Assembly: GCA_905250125.1 (NCBI GenBank)
Contig: CAJNOL010000546.1
Coordinates: forward strand, 1 to 64,000
Reading direction: 5' to 3'
Source: Rotaria sordida
Taxonomy: Eukaryota; Rotifera; Eurotatoria; Philodinida; Philodinidae
DNA length: 64,000 bases
The notes below the pieces were generated by a model. That model did not search any database. It had not been told where the DNA came from and was given only the letters and a program-made list of their open reading frames with translations. Made by a program: the position numbers and the translations under genes. Numbering within the stretch: the first letter of the stretch is position 1; the number at the start of each line of letters is the position of its first letter. Shown in pieces: positions 37,400 through 49,190 of this stretch.

Positions 37400-39720
37400 T
37401 TGTAATATGCCAAACTATCTCTTATTATCGCACAAATATAGTCGTTTTATGAAAACTTCTCAATGATAAAAAAAGCAGTCATTTATAAAAAAATGTTCAC
37501 ACGTGTATTGGATGCATATATTCATTGTCAAGGATATTTTAACGATGAAAATCATTCTAATAATGATAAATCTATGCTATTACTAAATTCTGTTCTATGA
37601 TATCTCATTTCAATGACAACTGTTACAAAGTTTTCCATTGTCAAATATTCAACATTTACTCACTTCATACAATAGTGACGACTATTTTGCTATTTTTCTT
37701 TATAGATGAAAAGAATAAATTCTCTGTTTGATTCTATTCACAGGATCTCGTTTCGAACAAACCATAGAGAATTTACTTACAAGTATTTTGTCTCATTGGA
37801 TGACGTTATAAGATAAGATAATTCTTTCGGCACACGATTGGAAACAATGAAGGATTCTGGATGTCTGACACTTTCTGATAGATATCAATGATGAAACAAA
37901 TCTATCTGAAATAAATGTAATACTTGTAAGTAGACTTTTGTCAATAATTAGTTGTGTTGAAATTAGTCAATCAACAGATATTCTTTAATAATCTTTACGA
38001 AACGTTATCTAATTCAAAGTTAACTTTTACGAATACAGTTATTAATTATCTTGCAAATATGATTAGTTAATCAGCTATTCTTATTTAAATAAGAATCTCT
38101 CGTAACACTTGTATTTCTTCGTTTAACATTATGTCAAAATGAACCATTACTGCTGAATGTTTATATTCTTCTTGCTTATACGATACATAAAGAAGATAAT
38201 ATTAAAACAATGTATAATCCTGGTTGATTACTGACTCGAACTTCCTTGACAAGATTCAAACTATTTCTAAGTAGATCTACGACAGTTCGACATTAGTTCC
38301 AATCTTGAGAACTGTTTCAACAATTCTCTGAAAAGAACTGATCTATGTCATCAGTTCATTCAAAAAGAACTAGTGCTACTAAACATCTCGTTTTGATGCA
38401 TTCATTAGTTCTGTATTTGCTGCATTCCAAACAATGTTTCTGAACTGTACAAATGTGCTCGAATGAAGCTAACGGAAACTTTTCAAAAAACGAATTATTC
38501 ACTAGGCTCAGTTCTCAAAAAAGAAATCGGTTCATAGAACCAAGATCTGTTGCAGGTCTATTTCTAACGACAACAAAAATAAAGCATCAAAAAACAAAAC
38601 AAACAGTCGATGAACTTATTTGGTAATTTACGCGAGGTATTTAATGACAATTTCTAATCTTACTAATAATCTGAAAATACTCATATATTTGTTTCAGAGC
38701 CAGAGCTTTTGAAAAAGGCAACAAAGAAGAATCCAGAGAAAAAAATGCTGCTGATGAAGGAATAGAAACAATACGTGGATATGTTGTGTCTAATAATGAT
38801 GAAAAACACAACTGTTAGCAACAATCAAAACAACCATTATTGCATCAAGTGAACGATTATATCAATGTCGTACAATGTTCTCATATTGTTATGACCATAA
38901 AGAATTTAGAAAACATATCAATTTCCTATTAGTCAATGCCTTTGATTGTAAATTGATCTTGACAATAAGTATAGATTAAGTAAAGACACCATTTTCTTTT
39001 TTTTTTTGTTCAAACCACTATTTAATTTGTGATCAATATTAAATTTTATGCTTAATGCAGTAGAAAATTCAGAATTTATCACTATGTGTATGCCAAGTTT
39101 CTGCAAACAAAGTACATATTGTCAAACTAAAGCTGAATAAAGGACATCGTATTTTATTAGTAATGAGAGAAGGACATAGACCAGATGGTTGGTTAGGATT
39201 TATGATTGGATCAAGAATATATGTAGATTTTGGTCGATTTGATTTTAATATAGCTTATGAAAAGTTAATTACAGAAATTAGTCATCAACGAAAACAATCT
39301 CTTCCATCGAAATCAGCCAACATGACTCAACATGAAAAACCAACTGAAATAATTTCTAATAAACTCGAAATAGCTACAACTCATGATTATAATGTATTTT
39401 CTATGCATACGAAATGTAAACTAATGTCATGTGTTATTTGAAAACATGTAAATGAATGGGTAGAATCTGATGTATAAGATTTTCTTTTTACTGAAAATTT
39501 AAATGAATTGATGCCAATATGTAAAACTATTGATGATCTAGCACTGATACAATTATATAGAATGTGTAGATCTCATAGTCAAACATATATTCTTTTTAGT
39601 GATGAATTGGAATAGACGTCTAGAAGGAAATTACCTATTACAATTTATACCCGATTTTTGAGTGCTATGAAACAATGACTGAGTGCTACTTTCCTATTAC
39701 CAGTAGCACTTTACCCCGAT
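37400..39720 (+). pseudogene. Dead ARM-TIR-SAM paralogue (first copy of the array)
   Basis: The sequence can be followed piece by piece against the two intact copies downstream. From 37400 (AATGATAAAAAAAGC..., CACACGTGTATTGGATGCAT) it matches the end of their exon 1, from about 37743 (GGATCTCGTTTCGAACAAAC) exon 2, and from 38230 part of exon 3. The TIR exons run from 38697. The end of exon 2 and the start of exon 3 are fused, so the intron and some coding sequence are deleted. An inverted-repeat insertion lies at 38271-38557. The TIR region has stops, including one within the motif that carries the catalytic Glu in intact copies (AAAGCTGAATAA). The longest surviving open piece (39163-39441) encodes DGWLGFMIGSRIYVDFGRFD and ends early. 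The SAM part survives as broken codons to 39720. Confidence 0.85.
38271..38557. mobile_element. Small inverted-repeat insertion in the TIR pseudogene with flanking duplication
   Basis: About 290 bp absent from the two intact paralogues. It is flanked on both sides by CTATTTCTAA (38261-38270 and 38558-38567), where the intact genes have a single TTTCTAA or its equivalent. The ends are imperfect inverted repeats (AGATCTACGACAG at the left, AGACCTGCAACAG reversed at the right), with inner TTGAGAACTG pairing. The true duplication may be 8-10 bp, which would fit a hAT-like non-autonomous element. Confidence 0.7.
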
Positions 39721-41551
39721 TAGGTTCCACTCGATGATTTCTCAGTTCGATTCTAATATTATTAATTAAAATGATCCGTAATTATATTTGATATAGAAGG
39801 AAATAACAAGAAAAATGCAAAAATGATCAACATTTATAACGCACAGACACCCTATATATAATGCAAAATTAAGTTGTTTGTTTTGACTTTTTAATAAATT
39901 CCATTTTTACTACTTTGTCGCATTGAATTGCTAATTGTGAACTTTGATAGTAAAGTACAAGTGCATTACGATAGATAGTTATGAATTGCATGTTGTTTAT
40001 TATTCGATTTTCCTATTCAATATGTGTGTCTTGGCAATAATCAGTGACCCGTCATTTGATTTAAACTGGATTATCAGATGGATTCTCTTCCTCAACCAAT
40101 AACAATTCACGAATGAATTCTTTAAATGATTAATCATGAAAATAAGTAAAGGCCTATAGTTTCCGTTTAATTTGATGAATCGTGACTGAACTCTGTGTTA
40201 AACATTGTCAGATATCTTATGATTTTGTAATCATTTCGAACACTGCTTCTTTTAAAGAGTTGAGTACAGTCGAACGTCATGGGATGCAATTCTAACGAAA
40301 GAATTCAGTTAAACGATAATATACATATATTGTCTAAAAATTTCATTCATTAGTTTTGAATAGAATTGAATTAAAGAAAAAAAAATCAGTCACATCTTTT
40401 AACATCTATCTCATATTTATTCTTTTATACAAATGAATATGACATGTTTTCACTTTAATAATATCAAGTTGTCATTTATCATTTATATAATTATAGATAT
40501 TTCTGAAGGATTTATATGACAATGTCTATAAATCATTCTTCCGAAGGTTTCATTTAGTTTTTTTAAACATTCTATGAAATTATGATTTATCGTTTAATCA
40601 CAAATGTAAATAGCGGAAAAAATTCAAAATACATCATCTACGACACCGAATTTATTATATATTATTCTTATATTCTTATACTATTTCATTGTTCTTCTCT
40701 CTCTCCTCATTTTTTTTTATTATGCATGTTTAGGATATCGCTTGGAAGCAATTTATGAGGCAGATACAGTTAGCGAAAATTACTTAAGTACAACATTTAT
40801 TGCATCCAAACAAAAATATGTGATAAACTACTTCGAGTTGAGCACGAACTATACCTTTTTTTTTTTATTTTACCTGTATGCATATGATGTATATGAAATT
40901 ATAATCAGCAATGTGTTCGATTAAATCATTTTCTAAAGCATGACTATATTTCGAAGGTTATCTTTCATTTATATCATGAACACTCGATTTTACGTTGTAT
41001 TTTTTTCTGTAAACATTTTCAATCTCTAATAAAAATCTCTTACAAGTAAAACACTCTTCGATCTATTTTTGTGCTTGTTTATATTCAGAAACATAATTTA
41101 CGATCTGTATTTGACATTTAGGTTGATTCATTAGTTTCGCCTAAATGATTTTGTGTTTTGCGTTTTCATACGGTATTCACTACTCATCAACATAATTTGA
41201 TGTATGTGAATCTAAACATTTTATTTCTAATAAAATGACCTTCATTGGTAATTCAATATAGCTACCTTAAAAACAAAATCAAATTTTGTTTTTATATTTT
41301 CATTTACTAAATATATTAGTTTTCTGTTTTCTTCTTTGCATACAATCATCCTCAAAATAGTTATTACTATTTAAGTTAACTAATAACAACCATACAAAAT
41401 ATTACTTCGGAACTCAATACGAAATAACTTGATATAAAGTAAGAAATTTGTATTCATATCGAATCATGTATTAGTACTTGTTTGATCTATCACATCAGAA
41501 TAATTATCTTATCTATAAGTACATTTAATATATTTCAAAGGTAATAATATA
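39721..41551. other. Spacer between TIR paralogues 1 and 2
   Basis: AT-rich sequence without a supported gene. An open frame at 40742-40924 is background. The promoter of the second TIR gene should lie near 41500. Confidence 0.45.
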
Positions 41552-44500
41552 ATGGATCAATTTTATACGACCCATCGAAACCAACAAGAATCTTTTCCTT
41601 GGTATCATCAACCATATAGAGTAGAACCAATGAAACCTTCGTATGCATTTACTAATTCACAATATTCATCATCTCGCCAGACTAGTTTTCATAAATCTAT
41701 CATAAATAAAGATCCAAAAACAATTTCTAATTCCGAATTGGCAAATTTACTTGATCACCATCCAAAGGAACTTAAAAGAATGCGGCGAAAACACCCGCAG
41801 CAACAATTACCCATTCTTATGGATTTCTTGTTGACAGTTTGTCGTGTACCAAAATCAACATTATTATCTGTTGCACAACATAATTTTTTTTCTTCACTTC
41901 AAACTCCATTCAGTGATTTGCTTCAACGATGGTGTCGTTCTTCTTCTTTAACGGATGACGAAATTTCTATGTTTCGTTCTATAGTTAAATTAATAAAAAG
42001 ATTCAACAAAGCTACAGATGCTGTAGAATTACTTCCATCATGGTTGTTAGATTCGACCTTTCTCAATACAATTGCCAATTGTCTTACAAATATAGGCACT
42101 TCAAAAAATTTTCTCAATGATAAAAATAATCGTTTATTAAAATATTTCACACGTTTAATTGAAATATATACTTATTATCAAGAATGTTTAAACGATGAAA
42201 ATGATTCTGATAAAGATACACTTGTACTCTTACTGGATCCTATTCTACAATGTCTTACTTCATCTCAATATATTAATACTTTTACAAATCTATCACAAGA
42301 TAAAAAATCAATGACAAATATTGAAAAATTTTTCCTTCTCAAATGCCCATCATTTCTCATTTCATACAATGGTAACTATGCTTCTTTTTTTTGTTTTGAG
42401 GAAACAGTACTTCTGATTACCAATTTTTTTTTCAATTAGTGAGTTTTTATTAGGGTAAGCGTTTTTTTTTTCTTTTTGTCATCAAGAATCTCTAACTGCG
42501 AAATGATCACTAGAAAATTAGTGTTTTGATCACCAAATTTATTATAGATGAAAATAAGTGTGGGTACGGGTGTTGATGAGGTTTTCTTTTTACTCACGTC
42601 AACATTCACATCCTCAAAACAATTAGTGTATGGTCAAAATAATTAGCGAATTGAGTGCGTGTATCTATAAATAAACTAATATATAGGAAAAAAAAGTTCT
42701 CAGAAATTTTCTAATCGATATATCTTTGCAGCTACTTAAGAATAATTTCTACAAATGAATAGTTATTTTACAAGAATATTTATTATGCAAAAAATAAAGT
42801 TCTAGCTAAAGAAATAAGAGAGATATAAATGTGAGAATACCATTAAACGGTTTTGTATACATACACAAGATAGAAAACAATAAAAAACAAAAAAATTAAA
42901 ACGGAAAGACTGAACACTAATGAATTCTATGTGACGAACTTGTTAAGTGCCTGTGAGATAGTGATACTCACTTTATTTGGCTTCTTCACACAAAAAATTG
43001 TTCCGCTCACACACACAAATATACAAGACGAAAGAAATTTGTTTCAACTTCTGATTATTCAACATTAAAGAATTGTGGTTTTTTTTGATGATCAAAAATC
43101 GCATGTGACAAAATTCCTTTGTTGACTCTCCTTTACTTCTTGAGCTAGAACTTTTATTTTTATACAATAAGTACATTTTTCAATGCTCTTTAAAATGACA
43201 ATTTATTTGTTGAAATTGTGCTAGTAGTTTCAAAGATATATCGATAGAAAAATTTCTGAGAACTTTTTTCCATACCTTACATATCCACTTAAAAATATGG
43301 TTCTTCTTCAGATCGACAACACCTTATATATTAATTGGTCTAGCTAGCAGAGCACATCAAAGTGTGTAGACACCACGATGTCACTGATCTGGAGAAATAT
43401 CAAAAATATTGTTTCCTAGATTAATATCGAAATATACATAGATATATTGTTTGCTCTGTACACTATACTTTGGTTCTTATCCAGCCCAACGATATACTTA
43501 ACTAATTTGCCTGATTGACAATGAGGAACACCACTGAGTGTGAGGTTGAGGTTGTCATCAACTTGGACCAACACCTATACTTTATTGATAAATAGTAATG
43601 CCAAATGAATACTAAAAAAGAAAGTTGGTGATCAGAAATATTGTCATCCATTTTCTCTATACATGAAACGAATAGTTTTATGTTTGATTCTATTCATAGG
43701 ATCTCGTCTCGAACAAATTATGGAAAAATTACTTTCAACTATGCTACCTCAATATGCAGGATTATTAGACAAGGTTGTTCCTTCAGCACACAACTGGAAA
43801 CGATCAATGATTCGATCTGTACAATATTTATTAAAAACTATCAATCATGGAGCAAATCAATTTCAAATAAATGCAAAACTTGTTAAGAAACATTTACCAT
43901 TAATTGATCATGTGTTAACATTACTCGATGAACCAATATTTTATAATAATCTACAAGAAACATTATCGAATCCGGAAACAGTTTTTGTGGATACAGCTAG
44001 TAGTTTTCTTGTAGACATGACAAGTGAACCAACTATACTTGCTGAAATAAACCGCTCGCATATGACACCTGCATTTCTTCGTTTAACATCATGTGAATAT
44101 GAACCATTAGTACGCAATGTTCACACTCTTATTGCTTATACGACACGTGAAGAAGATATCAAAGAAATGCGTAATCCTGGTCAACTACTTGAAACTGTTA
44201 TGAAATCACTCAAAACTACATTAGATCAACCAATGGAGGATAGAAGTGATCAAGAGAAATTATTTGAAACATTAAAAGGTAATCAGTTTTATACATATCT
44301 TTTTCATACAAACTTTCATATGGCATATAATTACGTACAATGTCGTTAGATATAATGATAAACTATTCGTTTATTAACCTAGATTCTACTCGTAAAATCA
44401 TTTAGTAAAGGTTATCCTTCTTATCTTATCGCCAATTTTGAATTATTCTTGACGCAAAAATAAAATACATCTCGATATTTTTTTGAATATCCGAACAACG

Positions 44501-47000
44501 AAAGTAGCTGGAAAGCTACGGTTTTCACTATTCGAAAGAGAAATGTGAAAGAACTGAAACTTTATTGAATTATGTGGACTATGTGTTATTGGTCAAGTTG
44601 GTGAGTTTTTGCTGTGGGCTTTGACTAGAAATTCTTGAAAAATCTTTCTCAATTAACAATGAGTTCCAGTTTAGGGGATCAATAGCAAAGATATTTCTCT
44701 CTCGATCTATGCAGAGTCAGTCCTTCTAGCTTATTCCATTCAGAAGTTATAAGAGTTTTACTGAAAGCCTTGAAATCAGACAACTGATAACTGGTAATTC
44801 TAAGCTTTATTGAGTTTGGTATATTCGTCTACGTTGAGTTCAATAGTGGTATTTGCTTTCAGTTTTGAACCGATCTGACATTGGAAAGACAAGATCTCGA
44901 AAATACTTCCTCTAGCGCGAAAAACTTTCTATTGACTGAATTACAAAAATCATGAGCTAGCAACTTACAATCATATTGAAACCAAAAATAAATATCATCA
45001 TTGAACTCAATGTAGACGAATACATCAAACTTAATACAATTTACAGTGACCAATGGTCAGTTGACCGATTTCAAAAGCTTCCAGTAAAACTCTACTAACT
45101 CTTGAATGGAATAAGCTGGAAAAATCGACGTTACCTAAATCAACGGAGAAATGCCTTTGCTATCGATTCCATAAAATGGAACTCATTGTTAGTTGAGAAA
45201 GGTTTTTCAAGAACTTCTAGCCAACTGAATGCAAAGACTACATACATATAGTAGATACAACTATTTCATACGAAATATTCTTTTCCTATATTAAATTTTA
45301 ATCACAAAAAATTCATAATAATAAATAGATCAATTTTTTTGCTTGATAGATATAAAGCTGATATTGTTTTTGTTTTTCATCATTCAAACTATAATATCAA
45401 ATCGAATAGTGTCATTTAGGTCTTGTTCAACATGATCAGATGAAAGATGAAATTATAAAACAAAATGCAATTCCATTTCTACTCGAATGTACTAACAAGT
45501 TAGATGATAAAGCACAAATATTAGCATTTGAAATTTTATGGTCTTTGACATTTCGTGAAGAAGGTGCACTTGCTCTACGTTCCAATAGAAATTTTCTTAA
45601 TAAGATTCAAACCATTTCTAAAGATAGCAACAGTGAACCATTGAAAAAAGCAGTTGATGGGCTTGTTTGGAAACTTGTGCGAGGTATTTCATACAAAATT
45701 TTAATCTAGATATATCAATCAAAATATCTTTATATTTATATATATATATCGTAGAACCAGAAAGTTTGGAGAGACTGGCAAAACGACAAGCAGAAGAACA
45801 AAATGCTGCTAACAATATGTTGGAAACAATAACTGAAGTAATCATAGATAGTACTGGTCAAAAACAACTTGTAACAAGAAGAGTATCATCTGTAGCTCCT
45901 GATGAACGAATATTTCAATATGATATGATGATTTCATATTGTCATGCTGATAAAGACTTAATTTATAAAATAAATCAATATCTTGTTGATCAAGGTTTTA
46001 AAATATGGATTGATTTGAATAATATGTATGGACCAGGTAAAATAATTTCAATTATTTTAAAACGAATTTCATTTTATATTAATTTTAAGCTATGAATGCT
46101 ATGGCTGATGCGGTTGAAAATTCGGAATTCGTCATTATGTGTATGTCGGATTCATATAAACGAAGTACATATTGTCAAGCTGAAGCTGAATATGCATTTA
46201 ATTGTAAACGACGACTTCTTCCATTAATTGTACGTGAAGGATATAGACCAGATGGTTGGTTAGGATTTATGATTGGATCAAGAATATATGTAGATTTTGG
46301 TCGATTTGATTTTAATACAGCTTGTGAAAAGTTAATGACAGAAATTAAGCATCAACGAAAACAACCTCTTCCATCGAAACCAGTCACCATAAGTCAGCAA
46401 GAAAAACCAACTGAAATAATTTCTAATAAACTCGAAATAGTTACAACAACTCATGATCATAATGCACTTTCTATGTATACGGATAGAAAATCAACGTCAA
46501 ATTTTATTAGAAAATATGTAAATGAATGGGAAGAATCTGATGTATTAGATTTTCTTTTTACTGAACATTTAAATGAATTGATGCCAATATGTAAAACAAT
46601 GGATGGTCAAGCACTAATACAATTATATGGAATGTGTAAATCTCAAAGTGGTCAAACATTTATTCTTCTTAATGATGAATTGAAATCGACATATAACACG
46701 AAATTATCTATTACAGTTTATACTCGATTTCTAAGTGCTATGGAACAAAAATTAGCTGTATCTCCGTTAACACCTTATCAAATACTATCAGAATTGCCTG
46801 GAAACACAGGTACTACTACTTCACAGGGATACATTTCATATACTCCTAGAACATCAATGATAAATCAAGCTTCATTACAATATCAATCATATGCTGATCA
46901 ACCATATGATCTTACATTTACTTCTAATACTTCAAGTCAACAGCTATTAAGAGCACTGGAATATCATGATCCGAACTTGAAGAAACTGATATCTTTTTGA
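41552..47000 (+). CDS. ARM-TIR-SAM protein, putative TIR NAD hydrolase (array copy 2)
   Basis: Five exons (41552-42371, 43700-44278, 45420-45683, 45755-46036, 46090-47000) sum to 2856 nt, 951 residues. Residues 60-550 form an all-helical region with armadillo/HEAT character (IANCLTNIGTSKNFLND, LPLIDHVLTLLDEPIFYNN, AFEILWSLTFREEGALALRS, PLKKAVDGLVWKL). The TIR domain at about 607-750 has QYDMMISYCHADKDLIYKI, GFKIWIDLNNMYG, AMADAVENSEFVIMCMSDSY and CQAEAEYAFNCKRRLLPLIV with the expected catalytic Glu, then YRPDGWLGFMIGSRIYVDF. A SAM-like domain follows at 784-870 (VNEWEESDVLDFL ... MDGQALIQLYGM). Family knowledge: TIR domains with this Glu can cleave NAD+, as in SARM1; enzymatic activity here is inferred. 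Introns 1 and 2 are over 1.1 kb, each with an inverted-repeat element; in copy 3 they are 67 and 116 bp. Confidence 0.9.
42685..43275. mobile_element. Inverted-repeat element in intron 1 of the TIR gene copy 2
   Basis: Terminal inverted repeats of about 48 bp. The left end reads AGTTCTCAGAAATTTTCTAA then TCGATATATCTTTG; the reversed right end reads AGTTCTCAGAAATTTTTCTA then TCGATATATCTTTG. The interior (about 490 bp) has no coding capacity. The same intron of copy 3 is only 67 bp and lacks it. Confidence 0.75.
44606..45238. mobile_element. Large foldback element in intron 2 of the TIR gene copy 2
   Basis: Two arms of about 250-300 bp pair as inverted repeats: AACAATGAGTTCCAGTTTAG against reversed AACAATGAGTTCCATTTTAT, AGCTTATTCCATTCAGAAGT against AGCTTATTCCATTCAAGAGT, and TATTCGTCTACGTTGAGTTC against TATTCGTCTACATTGAGTTC. 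The loop is short (about 100 bp). Transcripts crossing this intron could form a long hairpin. The same intron of copy 3 is 116 bp and lacks it. Confidence 0.8.
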
Positions 47001-49190
47001 ACATGACACTCATGAGGAAACTTCTTCAGATGTCAAATCACTTTTCGAGTGAGATGATGTTATTCGATGAATACTAGTGAGTAATAGAAAAGTCTAGAAA
47101 AATTTGATTTTCCGAACCTTTTTTCTTGAGATATAGGTTATTTGAAAATAAGATATTTTTTTATTTAAGTGACTACAATATCTATTATCTGTCGTTGTTT
47201 AGAAATGAATAAATAGTGTAGAGACGTTGATATATATAGACACATGTATACAACGACATCATGCGACGTGTCTTGAAGATCAGGCAAGAAACTTTTTTTC
47301 TTTCCTGTTAAAAGAATCTTGTCTGAGTTTCAGGATTAAAAAGAATCTTGACTAATCGATCAAGAAAAACAAGAATCTGGATAGAATGAATCCAAGAAGC
47401 TTAATTAGTGTTGACGTTTTGAAAATATTTTTACTTTTTCAAACTGCTATATATGTAAAAGCATAGGAATACAAACCGGTTCGACTATGATCGAACAATT
47501 TATTGTACTTGAGAACAGATCATAGAAGTGGAAAGCGATATCGTTTACCTAAGAGAATTTATTTTTGATAGAAATTCATCTACAGATGATAAGAAACTAT
47601 ATGATGAAGTAATTGAATACATGGAGAGGAAAATAAACTATGAAAAAAGGTGAAGATGTATTATCGTGATGGAAAAAATATTCATGTCTGTATCCATAAT
47701 TATGACATTTGATAGTAACACTGCGTTTCATTCCAGCGTTATCAGCAACAAGCAAACATACAGTAAGCGAAATCGATCGGATTTTACAAGCAGAAAAACA
47801 CCAAGTGAATTCTGAATCCTGAATCAGTTGATTCACTTGCTTTTTTTTGTAGGATTTGAGATGATCTCATTTTTTTGTTGCTGTTAATGGAAGAAACTAC
47901 TAAACAGTATGCTTTTCCATATAAAGTAAAAGTTCGAAAACTGTACTATGACTGTGAAAGTGTCTGCCTGATGTCGATTAGCTTCGGTCTGGGTTCGGGT
48001 GCGAAAAAACGTACGTGTACAGAAAACTATTCTCATGTGTAGAAGTAAATTTTATTCATATATTTACGTATCGAGAAAGGATATACTAGAAAAGCTAAAA
48101 TTTACACAATCAATTAACCTCATTAAGAATCTTATTCATGCAAAGTTTGAAGACGAACCTTGAAAGCCAATTTTTCAAATGACTTGAGGATGAGCATAGC
48201 TTTTTAGTAAGTACCCAGTAAAATTTCGATTTCTCAGGAACGAAGGCTCAAAAAAAGTAACCCATTCTGGACTTATCTATTACTGACGATTATTCATCAA
48301 ATAAAGGTCACCTCGATCGAAAAGCGGCTTGACATTTGGAAAGTTTCTCTCATCAGTCTAATTTTAAAAGAAAATTTTTTCTTTAATATCATATTATAAA
48401 ATAAACTGGTGATTATCTATGTGTTGTCTTTATGAACTATCGTTTTTTTCAATTGTCAAAGTGTTTTAATAATATAGAGTTTTTATTGTGATTTAGTTTT
48501 ATCTTCAAGTTTCTGAAAAATAAAATAAAATAAAATAAAATAAATTTGATCACTGTGCAAAAATCAATATGAAATATATCGTCAATTTTGCTTGGTTGTC
48601 AACGAACTATTCACAAAAAATGTTGCATTTTATTGTGATATTTTTTCGATGTATTAAACTGCTAACTATACTATCTAATATATTTTATTAATAATAGAAA
48701 AGTTATGTTTGGTATGCAGCGTTGTCTCTTTATTATTTTCTTTTTCTTTTTACTCAAACACATGCGTGACACTGTCATTATCATAAATGTCATCATATTA
48801 ATACGAATTTTATGAGAAAAAACAATACATCTAGTTTCTGATTGATATCTCCTACTACTAATCAGAATAAAAATATCCAAATTGCATCTCTCTGAGAATC
48901 ATTGCTTTTCTTCAGTGATTGATATGACATGTGTTATACTACACAAAAGTCACAATTTTTCTATTTTGTTTTTGTTGACGTCAAATGAATAAAAACATCC
49001 CGCACGTAGGTGATTGTTCACATAGTCGCTTTCTTCTTTATATACAATTCGTTTCGCTTCGAAGAGTCTCTTTTGTCATGTTGTCGTTCTTATTTTTTTT
49101 CTTATTCATAAGCATATAAATGATTAAAAAAAAACAACGCCTGCATGAGACAAAAACGACCCACTACAATCAGTTTATTGCTCGTTAGAA
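47001..49190. other. Spacer between TIR paralogues 2 and 3
   Basis: AT-rich sequence with a (TAAAA)n microsatellite near 48521-48544. A minus-strand open stretch at 47700-47830 (SLTVCLLVADNAGMKRSVTI) has a more coding-like composition than its surroundings, but no start, splice partner or family that I can recognise. It may be an exon scrap. Confidence 0.4.

Noticed and set aside
47597-47836. 79-codon minus-strand frame between TIR genes
   Set aside because: The middle looks coding-like, but it lacks splice partners and a family match. Noted only as a possible exon scrap.
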